Positions 12,133 through 21,221 of a stretch of DNA of 64,000 nucleotides are shown piece after piece. The notes under the pieces were generated by a model. That model saw only the letters and a list, made by a program, of their open reading frames with translations. It was not told the origin of the DNA and did not search any database. This DNA comes from Bimastos eiseni (taxonomy: Eukaryota > Annelida > Clitellata > Crassiclitellata > Lumbricidae): assembly GCA_959347315.1 (NCBI GenBank), contig OY365820.1, forward strand, positions 1,824,014 to 1,888,013, given 5' to 3'. Made by a program: the position numbers and the translations under genes. Position 1 is the stretch's first letter. Each line of letters starts with the position of its first letter.

Positions 12133-12252
12133 ATGATTATGATTATGATAATTATTATGATAATCATTATGATAATTATTGTTATTATTATTATTATAAT
12201 TATTATTATTATAATTATTATTATTTTATTTATCATTATTATTATTTTTACA
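12133..12252. repeat. (ATT)n/(AAT)n microsatellite by frameshifted PKA exon
   Basis: ATTATTATT and ATAATT runs end 13 bp from the pseudo-exon donor. The intact exon has a shorter AAT run at the same place (19160-19185). Confidence 0.9.
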
Positions 12253-12265
12253 GCAATGGAGTCAC

Positions 12266-12392
12266 CTTTCGTCGGTAGATGGCGATCCAGTCGGTTGTTC
12301 TTCATGGATCCGAATCTCTTCGTAATATCTACCAGAAGGAGATTCCTCACGAATTGTTTCATCTCCGGACTGAAGTGAGACGGATATTTGCC
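12266..12392 (-). pseudogene. Duplicated PKA alphaH-alphaI exon with 38-bp deletion (block A)
   Basis: This copy keeps the acceptor (CTTTGCAG) and donor (AAAG then GTGAC) and reads [20 protein letters not shown] then [12 protein letters not shown]. Relative to the intact exon at 19226 it lacks 38 bp (the [12 protein letters not shown] stretch). The exon is therefore 127 bp long and shifts frame, ending [10 protein letters not shown]. The flanking intron matches the intact locus on both sides, for example the CTCTCTGACGCGACGCAGCG stretch near 12450 and 19450, so this is a genomic duplication and not a processed copy. Inclusion in a transcript would change the tail frame. It is probably a dead exon, but the splice sites remain plausible. 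Confidence 0.85.
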
Positions 12393-12679
12393 CTGCAAAG
12401 AATAAGACAACTTCAGGAATCAGTGGATTTCATTGCTATTGGCAACCTCTCTGACGCGACGCAGCGCTCGTGAGTTAGCTGGTGCCATGAGATAATGTTG
12501 CGCTATGATTTTATGTTTTATACAATGCCATGTTTTGTGACTGTCCTTAGTTGTGTCGACTATTAAAGCTTGATATCATGCTTAGACACCTTAAACAGCG
12601 TCAATTTATACTAAATAAGGAAAAGGCAGGATGGGCAATATTTTGTGTCTTACAGTATGCCTTGTGCTATAACTGTCCT

Positions 12680-13010
12680 TATAGTTGGGTCAACAAGTAA
12701 CTTTCGTTGCATAACACTGAGGCTGTATATCGAACGCTGCCTTCGCCTATCAGGCTACTCGAGTATGTAGCCTTTGTAAAGCAATATGGCACAAAGCGAA
12801 GGACGCTTGTGAGACCTTTGGCCGTCATCCCACTCCACATCATCAGTGACGGACTAAACTTCATCGTTCTTCTACCATGAAACCCAAAGTACACCGTTTT
12901 GTGCATTCGGTACATAAAACACATTAAACGGCGACTCATCGGTGAGCAAAACATTAGACCAGCACCGTAAAACAGTATTCTGCAGCCCAGTGTCGATGTC
13001 AATTATGCTT
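12680..13010 (-). mobile_element. Tc1/mariner-like transposase relic
   Basis: The minus strand has RCWSNVLLTDESPFNVFYV, then after a frameshift MMWSGMTAKGLTSVLRFVP. These match the second catalytic aspartate region (FTDESRF) and the VWGGMT-KG region of Tc1/mariner DDE transposases. Frames are broken and no terminal repeats were identified. The relic lies just outside the duplicated PKA block. Confidence 0.6.
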
Positions 13011-13218
13011 GGTGAATATGGGTACGTCATATCCATGTACGAGCCAGAAATGCGGTATACCCTGTCATGTGGTTTAAAGGTGTCTATGCGGGATATAAAG
13101 TTTGAATTATAAACCAAACAGTGGCAACATCTGACGTTTGAATCTGACTAATTGGCATAGAGCATGGAGTACAATCCCCCGTCTAATTTGGCAAATAAAT
13201 TCCTATCTGGTCCTAAGC

Positions 13219-13255
13219 TTATATAGAATTGTTTGACGCTGTTTTAAAGGTGTTG
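13219..13255 (+). repeat. R4 motif unit
   Basis: TATATAGAATTGTTTGACGC leads to TGTTTTAAAGGTGTTG, with about 26 bp from TATATA to AAAGGTG. Confidence 0.5.
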
Positions 13256-13689
13256 AACATGTTTGAAGCTGCTTTACTTATGTGACGAATATCCCAATAA
13301 AAAAGGTTTATAATTGGTTATGGTAATTTGTTTTTCTTATTATGCATGACCACGCTTTTGTTACTTCTTATGAACCAAATGTGACACTAGAAAGGCATAT
13401 TATCTGTTTCAGGAGTTCGCTTAGCTCCTTTGGTTACACGTTTCTTTAGTAGTTCAGAATGTTCACGAACTTAGAATCTCATTTACTGGATTCCTGAAAT
13501 TCCCTATAACACACAAGTCCCTTTCTAACCACCCCATTAATGAAACTATGCGGGCGCCAGTTAAGTGATGTCAACTTCTGAAAATATGGCTCACTTACTT
13601 TAGAGCAATAATTATGATTCGCACACACTTTCGATGCATCGATTTCCTTCACCTTGTCAAATTGTGCGGTCAGTTCTTTGAACCGTCAT

Positions 13690-14080
13690 GATGAAAATCC
13701 TACATTGCTTTCATGTTTGTCGTCCATCCATTTCTTCCTTGGGCACCCTCGTCTTTTCCATCCTTCTCCATAGGCTAGCATCATTTCCTTTTCCTATCCA
13801 TCTGATTGCGTAACATATCCAAAGTATCCCAACTTCCTTCTTTTCGCTGTTTGATGTAGCGACTTGTCTTTTTCAACTCCGATCTTCAAGCGCACCTTTT
13901 CATTCGTCCTTTTCTCCTTCCACGATATCCTCTGCATCTTCCTCCATATCCACATTTCACATGCGTCTATGATTTCATCATAGCTTATCCCTCATGTTCT
14001 TTGTCATTGTCCACGTCTCTCAGTAATAATACTGTAGGGAAGATCATTGTCCTCACTAGCCTTTTCTTTGTGTCTATTCT
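13690..14080 (-). mobile_element. RTE-like LINE relic (C-terminal)
   Basis: The minus strand reads DACEMWIWRKMQRISWKEKR, then TNEKVRLKIGVEKDKSLHQT, KRRKLGYFGYVTQSDG and RRGCPRKKWMDD, with stops and frameshifts. This matches the conserved end of RTE/endonuclease-type reverse transcriptases (WRRMLRISW-KRTNE and KLRYFGHI and GRPR-RW-D). Confidence 0.7.
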
Positions 14081-14138
14081 GCCGACATCATTCGTTCATA
14101 CTATGTCTGTAATCATACTGAGTTGAACAATAGACGAA

Positions 14139-14183
<45 letters not shown>

Positions 14184-14250
14184 GTTTATTATTATTATTA
14201 ATATTATTATTATTATCATTACTATTATTGTTATCATGATTATTATTGTT
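14139..14250. repeat. (ATT)n microsatellite
   Basis: TTATTATTATTATT run with minor interruptions. Confidence 0.9.
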
Positions 14251-14816
14251 AATATTTCCTGGTTTGTTCTTTGAATACTTGAGCGCTTTCTTAAAACACA
14301 TTTAAAACGGAGTCAGCCGTTGCTACATAAAGAAAAACTGGTCCTATTCCTGCTTGTCAGGAAGTCGGCGTAATGTCCACGAATGGTGTCGTTACAGTGT
14401 TGCTGAATGCTCGAAACGCAGATTTTCGACACCTTCAAATTGTTGTCAACCGAGGTTATATTAATATTGTCAGGGTTAGGAGAGGAATTAATACAACTCC
14501 TTTAAAACTGCTGCATTTTTAGCTGCATGTTCCACAAATAGCATGGTTGTTGTCGCCCTCATATACCTATTCACTTTGAAAAAAAATGCATTTAAGTTGG
14601 GACAAAATTTGATATTAATACTGAAGTTTTCTACGATGAGCTGTTTGAAGGCTCAATACACGTTATATTTGCTTGATTCATGTAAGCTCATTTGCAAACG
14701 CGAGAGATAAATCGGCCAAAAATGTAAGAATGTCGTTATATATAAAAAAACAGCAACATAAGGCATGAACGTCGACATAATTTTATATTATTATTATGGA
14801 TAGCTTTTAATCTTAG

Positions 14817-14885
14817 CATTCTGACAGTTCTAGTACCAAGTCTGAACGTAGAAGGAGGACGTCGCGAGACATCTATCATATTGCA
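14817..14885 (+). repeat. R1 repeat, decayed
   Basis: GACAGTTCTAGTACCAAGTC and GAAGGAGGACGTCGCGAG are recognisable. The terminal block is lost. Confidence 0.5.
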
Positions 14886-14939
14886 AATACCAAAAATTGT
14901 TTAAATAATTGATGTCGATGCCAACGAGTTTTGTTACTC

Positions 14940-15165
14940 TATTTCTTTATACATGACTACATACGTTTAATTGCTCACTATGACATTTAACATCCTTAAG
15001 GCCAACGAAGAGAGCGCCTCTGAGTAGATATCTGAAACGTCGAAGAAATTCTCCCAGTTCGGGTATTTGAACCTCAACCTCTCGGCTGACAATGCAGCCA
15101 ACCGTTACACCATCTCGCACTACGTGGCGACTAATCGCAATCCCCATCTGAAAAAACCATTCTCC
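14940..15165 (-). mobile_element. tRNA-derived SINE
   Basis: Read on the minus strand, GAGATGGTGTAACGGTTGGC is an A-box-like block and GAGGTTCAAATACCC a B-box-like block 36 bp later, as in a tRNA head. The body contains ATCTACTCAGAGGCGCTC, shared with 29405-29430 and 43210-43235. Confidence 0.7.
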
Positions 15166-15352
15166 AAATTGTTTCATTCGCCTACTGAGTAATGTCAACA
15201 TCTGGAAATTAGGCTCCACTTCCAGCAGTTTGTTTCGTCAAACTATAGTAATGCTTTGCTTTCCTTAGACACCAGACAATGAGTATCGAAGGCGCTATCT
15301 GTAATTTAAACTTGCGCGAGAAATTAAATGTCATCAAACTTCGCCAATGACC

Positions 15353-15453
15353 GCACTTTGACAGTACCAGTCCCAATATTAAATTGGGGGAGAGGAGGCG
15401 GACCCAAAAGATCTTTGTAATCACACAGCGTCGTTAAACTGAAACACCTACTA
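15353..15453 (+). repeat. R1 repeat
   Basis: It contains CAGTACCAGTCCCAATATT and AATCACACAGCGTCGTTAAA. Another copy follows 20 bp later in the same orientation. Confidence 0.7.
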
Positions 15454-15471
15454 ATTTATTATTTGACGCCT

Positions 15472-15560
15472 CCACTGTTCCAGTGCCAGTCAGCGGCCTG
15501 GATAAATGAGGAGGGCAACGATAATGATCACTGTTATCCCAGAGCGTCGTTAAAGTGTTT
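15472..15560 (+). repeat. R1 repeat
   Basis: It contains CCAGTGCCAGTCAGCGGCCTGG and GAGGAGGGCAACGATAATG, ending AGCGTCGTTAAAGTG. A further partial 5' block (GGCAGTGCCAGTCCCAGC) lies at 15644-15662. Confidence 0.7.
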
Positions 15561-16186
15561 CCAAATGTCGTACGATGCCAAAATATGTCACTAGACAAAC
15601 TCCAATTGAACTACATATGCTTAACGGCTGGCCATGAGGCAGACTGGCAGTGCCAGTCCCAGCGAACGAATGAATGAGTGAATGCCTATGTTGTTTGATT
15701 GGTTGACTCTAATTATGTGGAGCGGTTGACTCAAATGCAAAATCCAAAGCACAGGCAAACTTTTAATAATGTTTTAATTTTTAAAACTAAGAAATACTTG
15801 GATGAAGCAAATGTCAGGCAGGATAACCTAACAATCGGTGTCTAATTGCTCCGCTGGGCAAAACAATACCACCGGGGCCTCAATGGTATCGCAACGGGAG
15901 GTTTGGGCCAGCATCTTTCCAATCCACGGTAACTCTATGTACACATCCCTGTCAATTGAAATTGTAGCCACAAATGGATGAATGAATGAACGAATGAATG
16001 AATCATTGGCTTATTTGGCAATGGCTAGATGATGATTGGTGAATGGGTGGGTGGATGGATAGATGTTTGGATAGATGAATGGTTAGATGGATGAACGAAT
16101 GAATCGTTGGAATAATGGATGGACAGGTGGATGGCTGGATGGATGATTGGTTGGAGTGAATGATGTTTGGGGGACTATAATGGTGG

Positions 16187-16315
16187 TCAGAAGCTTTCGA
16201 ATTCCTTTTCGTGTATGACTTGTGATGCGATGTGAATTGGTTCTTCGTCGTATTCCTCGAAGTTGCTCGCATCTCCTGGTCCGCGGCAAGACGGAACATC
16301 GTAGGGAGGAGTCAC
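16187..16315 (-). CDS. PKA catalytic subunit, terminal exon (block B)
   Basis: This exon encodes 42 residues and a stop. It starts [20 protein letters not shown] and ends in EKEFESF. It corresponds to the AGC-kinase C-tail: the GPGD turn, the acidic NFEEYDEE segment (NFDDYEEEE in mammals) and the terminal FxxF hydrophobic motif. The length equals that of the mammalian tail. The region where mammals have RVSINEK reads HIASQVI, so the serine position of that autophosphorylation site is shifted or lost. The acceptor TTTTCCAG is in phase 0 with the exon at 19226-19390. A second copy with an identical protein lies at 5646-5774. In total the window's kinase exons sum to 951 bp, 316 residues plus stop. 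Confidence 0.93.
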   Translation of the reverse strand: MTPPYDVPSCRGPGDASNFEEYDEEPIHIASQVIHEKEFESF

Positions 16316-17529
16316 CTGGAAAAGACACAGTTCACAACACAATCAAACCAATCTAAGACAGTCAACACATCCACAGTCTCCATACCAATTCCACTTCCAC
16401 TAATATCACCACTGGTCCTACTATTTTCACTGATACAATTACAGTTACTATTACAACTACGACTCGTCCTGACGAAGCTCAAGTTACGTGCTTTAAATTT
16501 TAGATAATACTAATTAAAAATAAAGATATTGATAATAATAATGAGTGTAATATTAATTATCAGAGAGTTAATGACATTAATAATAATGAGAGACGACGAC
16601 GACGATGGTGATAATGATAACAATTATAACAATGCTGTTGCAAAGACTATTATATATTTCAAGGGTTGTAATGAGCGCTGGAAATACAAAGTATGGGAAT
16701 ATAACGACAATAGCACATCAAAGTTGACGATAATGTCAGTTACTATCATTGTGACAATTTATCAGGAAATGACAATAGGCATTATATTTCGAGTAGAATA
16801 ATATTCGGAGGATGAACAGAAATCGTTCTAACTGCGGCCTTTGTTTGTTTGGTTCCATCGCCAGGTTATTGTCTTCAAAGAATACCTGGATTAAAACAAC
16901 GGACTCTGACACGTGGTTAATCACGTGCCAGTCATGTGAGAGAATTTTTCGTCATGTGGCGTCATTGCTATGTGATGTAATGCTATGGTAATGTGATTCA
17001 ATGTCATGTTATCTAATGCAAAGTCACGCTATGTGGTGTAATGTTATGCCATACGTCATGTATATTGCGAGCGTACGACGCACATTTCTTTGATTGTTCA
17101 TATCTTTCGTTAATTGTTTGTGTTATCATATGCATAGTGAAGTCGACGCAGCCTCAAGATGGCGTTTCACGGAAATTCTGATAAATCGAATAAGCTCTGA
17201 TTAGACAGTTAAATTCGACTCATGTAATGACTTGTAATCGTTCGTACTGTGCTTATAATCATACTGTGATTTATCAGTTTGAAATTAGATGCTTGTAAAC
17301 ATAGGTTGTCAGTTTGAGAATAAAGGAATTTGTGATTATTGTACTGACAGACAAACGGAATTTATGGCATCAGAAAGAAATTATTAAAAGGTGTCTAAGC
17401 AGAGTACCAATTTTGCTCCAGTTTTTATTGAAATAAAAGATATTCTTTTTACGATTAAAGGCCTATTTGCCTATCAGTCAGATGCATAACGTGGCTGCTG
17501 ACATATAAATTCCTTTTATAATTTGTTCA

Positions 17530-18240
17530 CTCTATATTTATAATAATAATCTGGTTTGCCCATAGATTATTAGAAGAGGCGAACCCATTACACTGGAAAG
17601 CACAAGATTCGCCTTTTACAAGAAGATAGCAAATCTTTACTAATTTCAAGGCACTGAACACGAAAATGACAGTTAAATATGCTGATTGGCTCCAGTTTAC
17701 AAGAGATAGAGGTCGCTACGTATCAACCTCATTACGCATTGCGTGCATAGGTTTTCCATTTGGCACTGCTGTCTTTGAAACTACATAATTGCAACGTATT
17801 TTGTCGTTTGTCACATACATATCCCAAGAGGCATTGCATCATTGTCTGATGTAATGCAAGTGAGTCATGACATCACGACTTCGTGATGGCCGACGACAGA
17901 TGTTGCAAGCGTAGTGGTAAAATGAAACGTTTTGTAGGATTTGCAAATCATTTAAGTTACTACCAGTTGGCATATGTTACTAATATTTCGAAAGCGCAGG
18001 AGTATAGGCCTCATTTGCCGTGCCTCATCACTGTGTTAATAGATCAAATAACTTTTGGTGTATTTATGGGGAAGAAATTTTTGTAAGACAGAAGAAGGTC
18101 ATTACTTCAAAAAAGACACAGCACCTTAAAAAAATCTAAGTGGGAATGGAGAAAATGGACCATTTCGTCAGGTGTAAACTCACTTCCTCGGCTATAATTA
18201 TCAGGGCAGATAACTACAAGAAATCGGTTAAGGGCCTCGT
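17530..18240. other. Unassigned intron sequence
   Basis: No gene or repeat recognised. A 67-codon plus-strand frame at 17883 has no family resemblance. Confidence 0.4.
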
Positions 18241-19225
18241 CATGAAATACACTCAGTGGCGCTTCCAGTCCAACCTCTGCCAAAGAAGACAGATTTCAGA
18301 GTAGAATGGGATGGTTACAAATATAGTTGTCTTTTCATTAAACGTATAAAGTTGCCGCCAATAGACTTCTATTATGCAGCATCACACTTGTACGATTATG
18401 GGCTTGGACTCTTGCCTAGCAACTCATTGTCTACTGTTTATTCGACACTTGTAATAACTTGCCATCATTCTTACATACTTTGGTTTTAATCATATAGCGT
18501 TTGCTCTATTGGTTACGAAAAGCTAAAGAACAATTATAGTGACAAATGACCATACTTATAGCGTTGGAAAATATATTATAAAAAGGTGTATGTACACATG
18601 GCACTTATTTTGTGATAATGTCCATTTAAATTTAATGATAATGTCCATTTAAATTTAAAAAATGTTTTTACAATTACGCTCATAGTTGCCTTTTCATTTA
18701 ATGTATTACTTGGCTGCCAACAGTTAGATTCAATACGTGTAGTGACTTGTCATCATTACTATGTTTGGACTCCGTTTAAAATCGAAAATTACTATCAACC
18801 TAATAACTGCTAGCCCTTGAAAAATCACAGGTCTGAGATTTTACCTTTATTTACATACAACGGAGGCGAGAACATAAGATGCAAAATAATACAGAAACGA
18901 ATGTCAGCACTACTCATTTTTACCGAAAATTCATCAATCAAAATGTTTTTGATTGCGGTTTTTGCATTCGGTGACGACTCAACCACAATTGGCGCTTTTG
19001 TCAAGTGTCATTGATTACGCCTCTATTTAATGTATTATAACTGCAAATATACTTAAATTACTCAAATTGCACAAGTTATAACTCATACTAACGTCAATAA
19101 AACATCTTTAAAGCGTATTATTAGCCCAAGTCGCACATTATTTGAACCTTTGAAAAATCATAATAATAATAATAATAATAATAATCGATTAATTTCAAAC
19201 GGATTATTACAGCGATGGAGTTCAC

Positions 19226-19390
19226 CTTTCGTCGGTAGATGGCGACCCAGTCGGTTGTTGAGAAGAATGGGTGCGTTTTAACGTCGTTCACTCCGTTCTT
19301 CATGCATCCGAACCTCTTCGTAATGTCCACCTGAAGGAGGTTCTTCACGAATTCTTTCATCTCAGGACTAAAATGAGACGGATACTTGGC
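19226..19390 (-). CDS. PKA catalytic subunit, alphaH-alphaI exon (intact copy, block B)
   Basis: This exon has 55 codons, from [20 protein letters not shown] through [20 protein letters not shown] to [11 protein letters not shown]. It completes the large kinase lobe. The acceptor CTTTGCAG and donor GTGAAC give phase 0 on both sides, and the 165-bp length is standard for the family. A diverged, frameshifted copy with the same flanking intron sequence lies at 12266-12392. The (AAT)n tract at 19160-19185 is a short distance beyond the donor, as in the other copy. Confidence 0.95.
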
Positions 19391-19605
19391 CTGCAAAGGA
19401 AAGATCAGACAACTCCATTAAACAGTGGATTCCATCTCTATGGACAACCTCTCTGACGCGACGCAGCGCTTGTGAGTTAGCTGTGGCTACCAGATAAACT
19501 GCTGCGATGACGTTTAAAATCCATTGAATGTCATGTTGCGCTGTTCTTATTTTATGTTACATGACTGTTTTTAGTTGGTTCTATTATAATAGGCTAAATA
19601 TCACA

Positions 19606-19731
19606 TTTGGATAGTCATACACTGCTTGCATCCCAGAAATGCCAGTCCCAAGTCTGGATAAATGATGAGAACGACGCTAATGATCGTTGCTATCACAAAG
19701 CGTCGTTAAACTGAACCTAACCAACCAAACA
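19606..19731 (+). repeat. R1 repeat with paralogous empty site
   Basis: It contains AAATGCCAGTCCCAAGTCTGG, GAACGACGCTAATGATCG and AGCGTCGTTAAACTGAACC, then ACCAACCAAAC. The paralogous position in block A (about 12580) runs through without it: flanking CTTAGACACC is present in both copies. Confidence 0.8.
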
Positions 19732-19815
19732 ACTTAGACACCTTTTAAACAACGTGAACAGATATCATATAACGGATAAGGTACTACATGTGATGGTAAT
19801 ATTCAAGTAATATTA

Positions 19816-20277
19816 TTATTTATTATTCAACAGTTTAACGACATCCTATAGCAACACAGGCCGTTGACGTCTTTAAAATTTGTTACATATCAGTTCAATT
19901 TCGTATATAGTTTTAATCATTTATCTTTCTGTTTTCTTTCTTTCTTTAGTCTTTCTGTTTCTTTCTTTCTTTAGTCTTTCTGTTTTCTTTCTTTCTTTAG
20001 TCTATTTGTCTTCTTTCTTCCTTATGTGTTGTTATTGATTCCATTATTATTTAACAATGTAATTTAATTATAACATAATTATAAGATATTATGAATTATA
20101 ATATTAAACCTACAATTATTATTTTTATACATCTATAAACCACTATAATCTGTATGCATGCTACTGAGATCACATGAGTTAATTGATATGCGTCATCCTG
20201 ATAAACACGTGATATGTCTATTCCATCTATATACACATACAATAAATTATATAGTAATATAAATGAAAGAGATTTAA
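19816..20277 (-). mobile_element. LINE 3' untranslated region and tail
   Basis: Downstream of the RNase H stop lie an AT-rich UTR, an AAAGAAAGAC-like tract (19925-20020) and a terminal segment ending GATGTCGTTAAACTG followed by AATAAT repeats. The last 200 bp or so match truncated copies at 37560-37756 and 42190-42565, which marks this as the LINE 3' end. An AAT-type tail is usual for I-clade elements. Confidence 0.75.
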
Positions 20278-21219
20278 TTAGAGTATAATCCCTTTATTTA
20301 TTGTTTTAATAAGTCTATAAATGACACTTTGTATACATCCTACATCAAGTAAATTTTTCACATTAAATTCCAATTTATAAATGCTACATTGATCCTTCAA
20401 CATAGAGGCTATATTTTCTTTCTTACACTCCATTAGTAGATGTGCGATACTGTCTGTAGTCTTACATAAGTCACACAATCCATTGGGATGCCTTCTCATT
20501 AGAAATAATCTTTTATTAGTAAGGGCAACTCCTAATCTTAAACGACTAATTTGAACCTCTTTTTGTCTACATGGATCTATTAACTTAATATCAGTGGAAA
20601 CAATTGGGCATATATTTTTATAAAAATTTCCTTTATCATCATTAGTATATTGCAATTGCCATTTATTGATTATATATGTTTTAATCAATGGGTATATTTC
20701 CTCCTGTTCTATATAATCTGTAGAAGTTATAGAATCAATATGTAATGCTTGTTTGGCCATTTTATCAGCCATTTCATTACCTTTTAGACCTACATGACCA
20801 GGTATCCATGCCAATTTTACTCTATGTAAAGTTAATTTATTTAATTCAATTAATAATTCATTAAATAAAGTTGGTCTAGAATTACACCTGTTCCTCTGAA
20901 TAGAAGACAGTACACTTAAAGAATCCGAGAAAATGACAAAATTACAATTATTATAATCCTTATCATTAATAATCCACAAAATTGCTTCTTTTACTGCAGT
21001 TAGTTCAGCAGCAAAAATACTAGAATAATCACATAATTTGAATTTTCTTATAATATCCAAACTTGGAATTATAAATGCAGCAGCTACTAAATCATCTATC
21101 TTTGAACCATCTGTATAAATATGAATGTCATTATTATATTTCAATACTATTTCCTGAGCAGCTAATTTCATGAATTCTGGATTAGTAGTCTTTTTATTAA
21201 TCTGATCATTGAGACTCAT
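20278..21219 (-). mobile_element. LINE RNase H domain and C-terminus
   Basis: This frame encodes a type I RNase H: IYTDGSK, FAAELTAVKEAILWI, FSDSLSVLSSI and WIPGHVGLKGNEMADKMAK supply the D-E-D-D active-site residues. A cysteine-containing tail LCDLCKTTDSIAHLLMECKK follows, typical of I-clade LINEs. It continues the reverse transcriptase frame across the gap if the repeated 12-mer at the gap edges is merged. In LINE biology RNase H removes the RNA template during target-primed integration. No stop codons or frameshifts are seen, so this copy looks young. Confidence 0.93.
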
Positions 21220-21221
21220 AT

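Larger units (their letters stand above)
3280..12640. repeat. Segmental duplication, block A (PKA 3' region)
   Basis: Block A aligns piecewise to block B (15660-19810): about 3500-3730 with 15730-15965, 5580-6860 with 16000-17110, 9563-9630 with 17141-17208, 11815-12060 with 17383-17520, and 12266-12640 with 19226-19800. Order and orientation are conserved, so this is a tandem duplication. Block A is longer (9.3 against 4.1 kb) because it gained the satellite at 3762-5576 and the 6.9-9.5 kb segment, including an L2-like relic. Confidence 0.8.
15660..19810. repeat. Segmental duplication, block B (PKA 3' region)
   Basis: This is the partner of block A, with intact copies of the last two kinase exons and no large satellite. 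Tetranucleotide sequence (GAATGAATG, GGATGGATAGATG) sits just beyond the stop codon at 15975-16165, the position occupied by the expanded array in block A. Block B also carries an R1 repeat (19606-19731) missing at the matching place in block A. Confidence 0.8.

Noticed and set aside
12266..12392. Processed (retro) copy of PKA
   Set aside because: Flanking introns match the intact locus on both sides, so it is a genomic duplication.
17883..18086. Plus-strand 67-codon frame
   Set aside because: It lies inside the duplicated PKA intron and has no recognisable motif.
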